In this document: positions 36,680 through 45,100 of the stretch, in pieces
Layout: each line of letters opens with the position of its first letter
Position numbering within the stretch: position 1 is the first letter of the stretch
NCBI GenBank assembly: GCA_002477945.1
Contig: DLLF01000002.1
Location: 1 to 64,000 of the forward strand
Length of the DNA: 64,000 nt
Source of the DNA: Bacteroidales bacterium UBA7569
Lineage (GTDB): Bacteria > Bacteroidota > Bacteroidia > Bacteroidales > Paludibacteraceae
Reading direction: 5' to 3'
Program-made: the position numbers and the translations under genes
Notes under the pieces: model-generated
The model's database searches: none
Seen by the model: the letters and a program-made list of their open reading frames with translations, nothing else
What the model was told of the DNA's origin: nothing

Positions 36680-37261
36680 ATGGATTTCAGCATTATGCAA
36701 GTATTGAGTGCGTTCATGGTGCTTTTCGCCATCATTGATCCACTCGGCAGTATCCCCATTGTACTGAACTTGGAAAGCAAGGGGGAACACATCAGTGCCA
36801 TACGTACAACGACCGTGGCAACCATCATCATGTTTTTGTTTCTCTTCGTGGGGGAATGGATACTGAAGTTATTCAATGTGGATATACAGTCGTTTGCCGT
36901 GGCAGGAGCGATTATTATCTTCATCATGGCGTTGGAGATGGTGTGCGACATAGAGATCTTCAAGAATACCGGGCCGAAGGGTGCTTCGTCGATCGTCCCT
37001 CTGGCATTTCCTCTGTTTGCGGGTCCGGGAGCGTTTGCAGCCCTGATTTCCCTCCGTGCGGAATATTCCATTATAAATATCTGCATTGCGTTGCTTCTGA
37101 ATATGGGTTTTGTGTACATTGAGTTGAAATCGACCCGATTTATTCAGAAACTGTTCGGAGAAGGCGGAATATACATCATCCGCAAGTTCTTCGGCATTGT
37201 ACTGCTTGCCATTGCCGTGAAACTATTCGCCACCAATCTATCGAGTTTGATCAATGCGTAG
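36680..37261 (+). CDS. MarC family (UPF0056) membrane protein
   Basis: A 193-residue inner-membrane protein with about six hydrophobic segments and the MarC wording FAIIDPLGSIPIVLNL, IIIFIMALEMV and PLAFPLFAGPGAFAALI. The family is conserved, but its substrate is unknown; the old link to multiple antibiotic resistance was not upheld. It overlaps the next gene by 8 bp and begins a tightly packed run: marC, thioredoxin-fold protein, queG, rpiB, radical SAM. Confidence 0.9.
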   Translation: MDFSIMQVLSAFMVLFAIIDPLGSIPIVLNLESKGEHISAIRTTTVATIIMFLFLFVGEWILKLFNVDIQSFAVAGAIIIFIMALEMVCDIEIFKNTGPKGASSIVPLAFPLFAGPGAFAALISLRAEYSIINICIALLLNMGFVYIELKSTRFIQKLFGEGGIYIIRKFFGIVLLAIAVKLFATNLSSLINA

Positions 37262-38327
37262 GACGTTAGTTATAGGACTGAGTTGCGTGGCAATCCTGTT
37301 GATGGCGGGTTGCCAACAGCAGGAAAAGTTTTCGATAAGCGGTGAAATCCCGGATGCGAAAGGGAGTATGCTTTATCTGGATCGGATGGGCGTGAGCAGA
37401 ACCGAGACGATAGATTCCGTCCGTTTGGGCAGAACCGGCAAGTTCCGCTTCAGCCAGCCACGTGAAGAGTATCCCGAACTCTACCGTTTGAGGGTTGACG
37501 GGAAAGTGCTGGTCATCGCTATTGATTCAACAGAGCAAGTACGTATCACATCGACGCCAGACAGTTTGCCCTATAACGCCAGGATAGAAGGTTCTGAAAA
37601 GACCGTGCAGATTGCGGAACTGAGACGCAGTCTGCAGGAGAAAAGCATAACGGAACACAAGCAAAAAGCCGCCAAAATAATTCTGACAGACCCGCGGTCC
37701 ATTGTTGCCTACTATGCATTGCTCCAGCACAAAGGCGGCCGGTTCGTCTTTGACTTGGCAGACCAGGCGGACAGGATTTATTTTTCCGCCGTCGCAACTG
37801 CATGGAAAGTGTTTATGCCGGACTCCGAGCGTAGCAAAAAACTCTACGGGGCAGTGGACGAAGAAATCCGCCAGGAGCGCAAAAACGCCCAATTGCAAGC
37901 GGTGCAGACCTTGATAAAAGAGTCGGACAACGCCTTTTTGGACATAAATCTTCCCGACGAAAACGGGACGGAAAGGAGTTTGTCATCTTTGCGTGGGAAA
38001 GTGATACTTTTGGACTTTTCCGCCATAGGAATGCCACAAAGCCATGCCTACATCTTTGAGTTGAGGGAACTATATAACCGATACCATAACAAGGGTTTTG
38101 AAATATACCAAGTGTCGGGCGATGCAGACACAGCGTTGTGGACAGAAAGTGCAGTGAATCTGCCATGGGTGACAGTCCACAGCGACAAGGACAACAGGAT
38201 GTGTTACCGGACATACAATGTGCAGAACATACCGACCTATTTCCTACTGAACAAAAAAGGCGAGGTGACAGGTCGGAATATCCCCTTCGACGAGTTGCCC
38301 AAGCGTATTGAAGAATGCTTACGCTGA
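37254..38327 (+). CDS. DUF4369/thioredoxin-fold lipoprotein lacking CXXC
   Basis: A 357-residue lipoprotein (LLMAGCQQQ, Cys near residue 20). Residues about 25-120 read as DUF4369 (FSISGEIPDAKGSMLYLDRM). The C-terminal 140 residues form a TlpA/AhpC-like thioredoxin fold (FLDINLPDENGTERSLSSLR, GKVILLDFSAIGM, VQNIPTYFLLNKKGEV with the cis-Pro). Where reductases carry WCxxC, this protein has FSAIGMPQSHAY, with no cysteines, so it should not exchange disulfides by the usual route. It may bind or scaffold. It overlaps marC by 8 bp and queG by 13 bp. Confidence 0.85.
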   Translation: MRRTLVIGLSCVAILLMAGCQQQEKFSISGEIPDAKGSMLYLDRMGVSRTETIDSVRLGRTGKFRFSQPREEYPELYRLRVDGKVLVIAIDSTEQVRITSTPDSLPYNARIEGSEKTVQIAELRRSLQEKSITEHKQKAAKIILTDPRSIVAYYALLQHKGGRFVFDLADQADRIYFSAVATAWKVFMPDSERSKKLYGAVDEEIRQERKNAQLQAVQTLIKESDNAFLDINLPDENGTERSLSSLRGKVILLDFSAIGMPQSHAYIFELRELYNRYHNKGFEIYQVSGDADTALWTESAVNLPWVTVHSDKDNRMCYRTYNVQNIPTYFLLNKKGEVTGRNIPFDELPKRIEECLR

Positions 38328-39247
38328 GGACATTGGAAGCATGTGCCAAGTCGGCAGGTTTTGACGCTGCCGGTGCGGCCCGTGCGGAGTATCTGGCAGA
38401 GGACAATGACTACTTGAAGAAATGGTTGGAACAGGGTTATCAAGGGTCGATGCAATACATGGAGAGGAATCTCGCAAAGAGGACAGACCCTCGTCAACTA
38501 TTAGAGGGTACAAAGAGCGTTGTTGCCGTGCTGCTCAACTATTACAAGACGGAACCATTGCCGGCAGGTGTTCCTTACATCTCTTTATCGGGACGAAGCA
38601 AGTGCGACTATCACGATGTGATGCGGCAACGGCTCTATCAATTGGAGTGCCTGTTGCGGAAACAGACTCATGACGAGTTGATTGTGAGCGACAAGCAGCA
38701 TATTTTTTGCGACTCAGCCCCTTTATTGGAGCGGCGTTGGGCGCAACGGGCGGGCTTGGGCTGGATAGGCAAGAACCACTTGTTGATTCACCCGAAGTTC
38801 GGTTCGTTCGTCCACATCGGTCTATTGCTACTCAATGAGGAAGTGACGCCCTACTCTACTCCCATGGACGAGCAGTGCGGCGAATGTGACCGATGTCTGC
38901 GCAGTTGCCCGACAGGGGCTTTGCGATCGCCCATGTTTGATGCGAGGAAGTGTTTGTCGTATCTGACCATAGAGCGCAAAGAGCCTTTGGAAGAGCGATA
39001 TGCCAACATTGTGAGCAAACACCTGTACGGTTGTGACATCTGCCAAATGAGTTGCCCCTACAATGCCCACCCGACAGCGACCTCCACAGAAGGGCTGCAA
39101 ACGAACCCCGTATTGCTGGATATGACAGCAGAGGATTGGGCAAAGAGTTCACGCCGGCAGAAAATAAAAATACTGAGGCGGTTGGCCCGCAATGAAGAAA
39201 CAACGACAAGAACAGACAAAGGAAAAAACTATGAAAGCAATGAATGA
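38315..39247 (+). CDS. queG: Epoxyqueuosine reductase QueG
   Basis: A 310-residue cobalamin-dependent Fe-S enzyme that makes queuosine from epoxyqueuosine in tRNA. Two 4Fe-4S cluster motifs are visible, CGECDRCLRSCPTGAL and YGCDICQMSCPYN; the core includes RRWAQRAGLGWIGKNHLLI. The HEAT-repeat tail of longer homologues is missing, as in many family members from this phylum. It overlaps the upstream gene by 13 bp and the start of rpiB by 17 bp. Confidence 0.95.
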   Translation: MLTLRTLEACAKSAGFDAAGAARAEYLAEDNDYLKKWLEQGYQGSMQYMERNLAKRTDPRQLLEGTKSVVAVLLNYYKTEPLPAGVPYISLSGRSKCDYHDVMRQRLYQLECLLRKQTHDELIVSDKQHIFCDSAPLLERRWAQRAGLGWIGKNHLLIHPKFGSFVHIGLLLLNEEVTPYSTPMDEQCGECDRCLRSCPTGALRSPMFDARKCLSYLTIERKEPLEERYANIVSKHLYGCDICQMSCPYNAHPTATSTEGLQTNPVLLDMTAEDWAKSSRRQKIKILRRLARNEETTTRTDKGKNYESNE

Positions 39248-39692
39248 ACTGCGTATAGCCCTTGCGAGTGATCACGCAGGCTATAACCTGAAAATGAAAG
39301 TGGCAGAACATCTTCAGAAGGAAGGTGCCACGACGTTTGATTTCGGTTGTTATTCGACCGAGAGTTGCGACTATCCTGACTTTGCCCACCCCTTGGCGGA
39401 AGCCGTAGAAAGGGGAGAGTATGATTTCGGCATCACGCTTTGCAGTACGGGCAACGGCATTTGCATGACCGCCAACAAGCACCAAGGCATCCGGGCAGCA
39501 TTGTGCTGGGATGTCCGTTTGGCGGAACTGGCGAGACAACACAACAACGCCAACGTGCTGGGACTGCCAGCCAATTTTGTAAGCGAAGAAAAGGCGATGG
39601 CTATTGTGGATGCGTTCTTCCGCTCGGATTTTGAGGGCGGACGCCACGAAAGGCGCATCAAGAAAATTCCGCTAAACAGCATCAAGCAATAG
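39231..39692 (+). CDS. rpiB: Ribose 5-phosphate isomerase B
   Basis: A 153-residue RpiB interconverting ribose 5-phosphate and ribulose 5-phosphate. It has IALASDHAGYNLK at the N terminus, LCSTGNGICMTANKHQGIRA around the anion-binding loop and active-site Cys, and HNNANVLGLPANFV. I start at 39231 (MKAMNELRIAL); the ATG at 39240 is equally close to the family start, while the frame back to 39192 adds only a Lys/Gln-rich leader inside queG. It sits in an overlapping gene run, so it is translated with queG. Confidence 0.93.
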   Translation: MKAMNELRIALASDHAGYNLKMKVAEHLQKEGATTFDFGCYSTESCDYPDFAHPLAEAVERGEYDFGITLCSTGNGICMTANKHQGIRAALCWDVRLAELARQHNNANVLGLPANFVSEEKAMAIVDAFFRSDFEGGRHERRIKKIPLNSIKQ

Positions 39693-39713
39693 GCAACACC
39701 TGCACGACCGTTT

Positions 39714-40712
39714 ATGGCGACAATACGGGAAACAATACGTGCCTACCGTCGTTGCATGACATGGAAACGTCTGCAAAACCTATGGCGGTGCGAAGCAAGT
39801 TACGCATTGAGTCTGTTCGGCATCTACAGAATGAGACACAGGCCCACGTTTGTTGCCATAGAGCCGGCAGACTGGTGTATGCTCCGTTGCCCGGAATGCC
39901 CTGTTGGAATGCGCAAAACAGACGGGGAACACCATCTGTTTTCCATCGGGCAATTGGACCATTTCCTGCAAGAGAATGCGGATACGCTGCATACCCTTAT
40001 CTTCTATTTCCAGGGGGAGCCCCTGCTAAACAAAGCGTTACCCGAGATGATTCATCTGACGAAAGATTACGGGCTATATACCCTACTCTCGACCAACGGT
40101 CAGTTGCTGGACAGGGAAACGGCAAAAGCGTTGACGGCATCGGGGTTGGACCGAATCATCATCTCCATGGACGGTTTGACACAATCTTCATACAGTGCCT
40201 ACCGAGCAGGCGGCAGCGTAGAGAAAGCCAAAGCGGCATTAGGTTATCTCCGCGAGGAAAAGCAGATACAGAAAGCAGACCTCGTGATAGAACTGCAGTG
40301 TTTGCGGCTACGCAGCAACGAGAGGGAATGGGCGGCTCTGAAACGGCAGTACCGCCAAATGGGTGCAGACATACTTACCCTGAAGACCGCCCAGTTCTAC
40401 AACTATTCCGGAGGAAATCCGCTGATGCCCACCGAGCCACGCCATTCACGCTACAAGCAAAACAAAACGGGTGAATACGTACTACGGAAGAAGATAAAGA
40501 ACCATTGTCACCGTCTCTGGAGCGGTTGCGTGATAGATGCAGAAGGGAATGTGCTACCCTGCTGCTTCGACAAGGATCGGGAACATACGTTCGGCAACAT
40601 CGCCACAGAACCGCTGCCAAGGATTTGGTTCGGTGGCAAAGCACGTCAATACAGAGAACAGGTTATGCACAACCGACGGGAGACAGCCATCTGCCGGAAC
40701 TGCACGGAATAG
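39714..40712 (+). CDS. Radical SAM/SPASM domain protein
   Basis: A 332-residue protein with the radical SAM motif CMLRCPEC (CxxxCxxC) after FVAIEPADW, a glycine-rich IFYFQGEPLLNK, and a C-terminal SPASM-like region with cysteines in GCVIDAEGNVLPCCFDKDRE and CRNCTE. Members modify peptides, proteins or sugars. I see no precursor peptide gene beside it, so the substrate is unknown. It lies 21 bp after rpiB and is followed by a bidirectional terminator. Confidence 0.85.
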   Translation: MATIRETIRAYRRCMTWKRLQNLWRCEASYALSLFGIYRMRHRPTFVAIEPADWCMLRCPECPVGMRKTDGEHHLFSIGQLDHFLQENADTLHTLIFYFQGEPLLNKALPEMIHLTKDYGLYTLLSTNGQLLDRETAKALTASGLDRIIISMDGLTQSSYSAYRAGGSVEKAKAALGYLREEKQIQKADLVIELQCLRLRSNEREWAALKRQYRQMGADILTLKTAQFYNYSGGNPLMPTEPRHSRYKQNKTGEYVLRKKIKNHCHRLWSGCVIDAEGNVLPCCFDKDREHTFGNIATEPLPRIWFGGKARQYREQVMHNRRETAICRNCTE

Positions 40713-40727
40713 GGATTCCAACAACGG

Positions 40728-40770
40728 AAAAGAGACCGGCACATGTTTGTGTCAGTCTCTTTTTCTTCTT
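40728..40770. terminator. Bidirectional terminator
   Basis: AAAAGAGAC (40728-40736) pairs with GTCTCTTTT (40755-40763), with further pairing inside, and is followed by TTCTTCTT. It serves the convergent radical SAM and SIMPL genes. Confidence 0.85.
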
Positions 40771-40788
40771 ATATGGAAATCGTTTCCG

Positions 40789-41517
40789 CTACTTCAAACG
40801 ATAGACCATGCGAACCGTGATGCGTGCCTTTTTCTCCCGACTGCCCGTATTGAAAGTGCCTCCGTAGGAGTACTCTTCCTCTCCGGTGGCAGAAGTAATC
40901 TGGAAGACGCCAAGATTGGCAGATTCCGCTTTTCCCAACTTGGCTCCTGCGTTGGTAGCCACTTTCTCTGCACGTACATAGGCATCGTGAGACGCTTTCT
41001 CGATGAGATCCAATTTGAGGTTGCTGAGCGCCGTGTAGTAATATTCAGGAGTGTAGGACTCTATATTGATACCCTGCGCGATGAGAGAAGAAATTTCCCG
41101 AGAGATACGTTCCACCTTATCCACCTCGGAGGAGGTGATGGTGAACGATTGGCTGAGGGAATAGCCTATGAAGCGATTTCCGGCATAGTTTCCTGCCTGA
41201 TAAATGCTTTCGTAATCCTTTTGCACATCTACAAACGAGAAAGTCACCTCGGAAGGCTGAATACCCTGTTCCTGCAGATAGGTCATTACTTTCTTTTGGT
41301 TTGCCTCTATCTGCTTATATCCTTGCAGTTGGTCGTGGTTCTCGACGAGGATACGTCCACGCCAAACAATCTGATCGGACGAGAAAGTGGTTTCTCCCAA
41401 TCCCGTGACAGACACCGTACCCGCAGAATGCACCCAACTGCCAATTGTCACCACGATGATAGTGACAGACACGACCAAACTAATGCCAATAATCAATGGC
41501 TTAAACAGTTCTTTCAT
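40789..41517 (-). CDS. SIMPL domain (DUF541) periplasmic protein
   Basis: A 242-residue protein anchored by an N-terminal membrane helix (LIIGISLVVSVTIIVVTIGS). The rest is a SIMPL/DUF541 domain: VSVTGLGETTFSSDQIVW near residue 36, FVDVQKDYESIYQAGN, and SHDAYVRAEKVATNAGAKLG near the C terminus. The family forms ring-like assemblies in the periplasm, with no agreed function. It is transcribed alone, convergent with the radical SAM gene. Confidence 0.88.
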   Translation of the reverse strand: MKELFKPLIIGISLVVSVTIIVVTIGSWVHSAGTVSVTGLGETTFSSDQIVWRGRILVENHDQLQGYKQIEANQKKVMTYLQEQGIQPSEVTFSFVDVQKDYESIYQAGNYAGNRFIGYSLSQSFTITSSEVDKVERISREISSLIAQGINIESYTPEYYYTALSNLKLDLIEKASHDAYVRAEKVATNAGAKLGKAESANLGVFQITSATGEEEYSYGGTFNTGSREKKARITVRMVYRLK

Positions 41518-41637
41518 ACTCCAATAGTTTATTATTTGACTGCTTTATATGCAGCAAATTATATGCCAACCCGTTGGTGGAATCAAGTTCACCCATTTTC
41601 CTCATTACTTGAAATATATGAGTCTTATGTATATACC

Positions 41638-41723
41638 TTTCTTTTCTTTTGCGTGACCAAAAGAAAAGAAACAAAAGAAAAGTCACCGACTATGTGTCGG
41701 GAGGGGGAAAGACATCCGACACA
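41638..41723. repeat. Strong inverted repeats (polypurine stem and TGTGTCGG stem)
   Basis: TTTCTTTTCTTTTG (41638-41651) and its exact complement CAAAAGAAAAGAAA (41658-41671) make a 14-bp stem with a 6-nt loop. Next to it TGTGTCGG (41693-41700) and CCGACACA (41716-41723) make a second stem. They lie upstream of the SIMPL gene, which runs the other way. They are not followed by a T-run. Confidence 0.65.
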
Positions 41724-41849
41724 CAGCCGATGTAACAGACACGCTGACCCTCGCTTTTTACTCTAATGTTGCCGATGGGGCTATTTATTATAGACGTTCT
41801 ATTTTATCGAGATGTTCTAGGGAGTAAGACTTTGATTTATAGAGAAATG

Positions 41850-42025
41850 GGAGGAATTGGACGAATTAGTCTATAGGGGGCATATTATTTACGATTGGAC
41901 AATTTAGACCTCCCCCAACCCCTCCAAAGGAGGGCTAATATCTCCATTATCCAATTTTGTGATCCTCTCGTTCAGGGGTCGATGAGGGGTCGTTGAGGGG
42001 TCGTTGAGACCGGCTACATGAAAGC
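41850..42025 (+). repeat. Composite intergenic repeat, copy F, preceded by 9-bp units
   Basis: In order: about three 9-bp units (GAATTGGAC, GAATTAGTC; 41850-41881), TTTACGATTGGAC, the hairpin CCCCTCC-AAA-GGAGGG (41919-41934), then the 11-bp tandem (GAGGGGTCGTT, 41969-42008) ending GAGACCGGCTACATG. The parts match copy D. The rest of the 41518-42162 gap holds the inverted repeats and terminator listed separately. Confidence 0.75.
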
Positions 42026-42088
42026 CATCCACAGTCTTCTTCTTAGAGGACAGCAATGCTGTTGTCGGTTGGCTGAAAAGGAGTATGC

Positions 42089-42133
42089 AAAAAGTCCCCA
42101 TTGTCCGGCAAGCGAACAACAGGGACTTTTTTG
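42089..42133. terminator. Terminator of the giant repeat protein gene
   Basis: AAAAAGTCCC (42089-42098) pairs with GGGACTTTTT (42122-42131). On the minus strand a T-run follows. It lies 30 bp past the stop of the giant gene. Confidence 0.85.
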
Positions 42134-42162
42134 TTTTTATAACAGGGTCAACTCACTTTGTT

Positions 42163-45100
42163 TCAATAAGCGAGCATAACTTTGCCAGAGGCGATGCGGT
42201 TCTTTTCGTTCTGGAAGAAAACGTAGAAGAATGCTTTCCCCGTGTAATCCAGCGTGATGATGGCCCCATCCGTAGTGGAATCGATGTCGGCAAAGATGTC
42301 CTGTCCTTTGTCTCCGGTGACCACTGTAGCCACATTCGGGTTGCACACCGGCACTTCGCGGAGTGCCAACCGGTGACCAAAAGCATCGTACAAGGCGACT
42401 TTGACATTCTGGCGGATAGTGGCAGCAATATATTGGTTTGTTCCGGGAATATGCTTGAAGATTACATCGTTCTCCGAAGCATTTTTCCCTGTATTGATGT
42501 CGGCATAGCGGAAGAGAATGGTGTACTCATATTCCGTTCCGTCGGGAGCCGTACAATAGATATAGGATACTTCGCCAATATCTGCCGTTGTTATGTTCAC
42601 TTCCGCTGCAGAGTCTTGTGCGGCAGCAGAAAATGCCGGCAATATACTTCCCTCCAAGAGCAGATACTCATAGGAGAACTGTTCGGGCGAGAAATCTGCG
42701 AGAGGTTCGCCATCCACCTTTATCTCACTTAAGAAGGCATTGCTTGAAAGGGCAATCTCCTGACGAAGGACATACGCCAACACATCGCCCGAAGCAGCCA
42801 CGACTGAGATGATGACAGTATTCTTATCCTGCAAGAAGACAGTAGCCGCAGATGTCGAATCGGTCAGTTGGTAAGTGACATCCGCCATCGTAAAGAAGTC
42901 CTCTTCGGAGGATCCTGCAGGATAAGAGAAAGTATATTCGAAAATATCTGGGGAGAATCCCTCTACCGTAGCCCCCTTGACTTTCAAGTCGGACAAGGTA
43001 TTGACGGGAGAGAGTTCGACCGTGAACGAGAGCAGATACTCGTTGACATTCTCCCCGTCACCCGCCGTTACCTGCAAAGCTATGGTATTATCGCCAAATT
43101 GTGACATGGTAACCACCTGTTGCTCATCAGCAGTTTTCCAATCAACAGCAGGAAGCGTCTTACCTGCATCATACGGAAGACTGATATGGTATTCGGACAC
43201 GGCAGGATCGAACTCTGCAAGAGGTTCGCCATCAAGCGTGATGAGAGACAATTGGTCGTTATCACTCCGACTGACGGAGAAGGTTATCGTATACGTTGCC
43301 ACCGTTCCATCGACAGCCACCACTTTCAAATCGACCTTCCACCCTTCAGAAGAGATTGTGACATTCTGTTCTTCTTCATTCTTCACGAACGTAATCAAAG
43401 GCATTGCCTGCGTTCCATAGGGAAGCGAGACATGGTACGTGAGAATCTCTTCATCGAAATTAGCAAGCGGCTGCCCGCCGTAGCGTATTTCCTTGAGGAA
43501 AGCATTGCCTGAGAGAGGACGTTGGAAATATATGGAATAGGTTCTTTCGTTTCCGTTCTCTGCCGTGACCACGATCTTGCGAACCAATTCACTCGGAGAA
43601 AGGACTTGCACCTGCTGCATATTTTCCAAATCCGTATTCTGCAAATAAGCGACTTCGGGAACAACAGTCTCCGAAGCGGACAGTATGTAGGTGTATTCCA
43701 ACTGCTCCGGCGAGAAATCCTGCAACAATCTGTTATTCACCATAATCGCCTCCAAGGTATTGTCGGAAGACTGCAGGAGGTTATATACTACGGTATAGAC
43801 ATTTTTCCGTCCATTCTGCGCGAGGACACTGAACTGGTAGGTCACAGACAAAGGCGAAACGATTGTATCCACCGTGACGGTCTGCCAAGGATCAGCCTGC
43901 TCTACAGAGAGTTGAGGTATCTGTTTCTGTCCGGCAGGCAGGTTATGTGCATAATAGTAGCGATGCGGCATAAACGTTTCCAAAGGCAAGCCATCGGCAT
44001 AAATCATAGAAAGAGTATCCGCAGCGGAAAGAAGGATCGAGAAACGAATCTTATATGTACGCATAGCCCCATCTTCCGCCATAACAGTGCAACTATAATC
44101 ATTCCCAGACCAAAGTGGTGAGACTGTTTGCACCGGCTCCGACTTTTGGACATCCACTACAGGCAACTCCTGTGTTCCCACAGGCAAGGAGACTGAATAT
44201 TCAAAGGTCTCACTATTAAAGTCTTTCAAAGGAATACCATCAACATAGATATTGCTCAGACTTACGTTGCCAGACTTCTTGCGTACGAAATTGATGATAT
44301 AATCGTCCGTTGAAACTCTGTCAGCGGCAGTGACACGTATGGTATCCACATCTTTTCCCTTCAGCAATTCCCAAGACTGCCCTGCCTCGCTAAGCACTAC
44401 ATACAAATCGGGACGAGCGGCAGCAGTAGGCATTTTGATGTTATAACGCAACTGTTTGGAGAGAAAATCTTCCGACTCAGCATCGAATGCAGAAAAGGCT
44501 TCCCCGTTGAGCAGGATATTACGCAGATTAGCATTATCGGAGAGTGTTTCCTGATAGATTTGTACCGCATATTGGTGAGTAGTGGCTCCATCTTCCGCCA
44601 GGACCGTGATGACCTGCAAACCAGTCTCAGGTTCTTCAACGGTTATCGTCTGGAAACGGTCTTCCGTGGAGTATTGCAAATCGACTTCCGAACCACTGAC
44701 TTGGGCAGAGTAACGGTAATTCTCCGAATCGAAATAGGAAACAGATTTGCCGTTCACATATATCCCACTCAAATAAGCGTTGTGCGAAGGTTCTGCCATT
44801 ATATGCAACTCATACTGAGCCTGGCGGTTGCCGTCTTCTGCCGTTACGACAAGATAAGAAACCTTTCCCATAGGCGCAGTTTCGATTGTTACAGTTTGCT
44901 CCGACTGCCCTAACAAGTAGGTAATATCCGGCAATTGAGGCTGTTGTTTCTTCGGACTATGTGCAGACAATATGATTTCATACTGTAATTTATCGGGTTG
45001 GAAGTTGTTCAATGGTTCCCCGTTGAGGTAGATCATCTGCAGATATGGATTGTCGGAACTTTCTTTAGACAAAGTAAAAACATAGGGTTCCGCTCTCCGT

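Noticed and set aside
39714..40712. Radical SAM gene as part of a RiPP cluster
   Set aside because: No precursor peptide, transporter or protease gene lies beside it; its neighbours are rpiB and a SIMPL gene.
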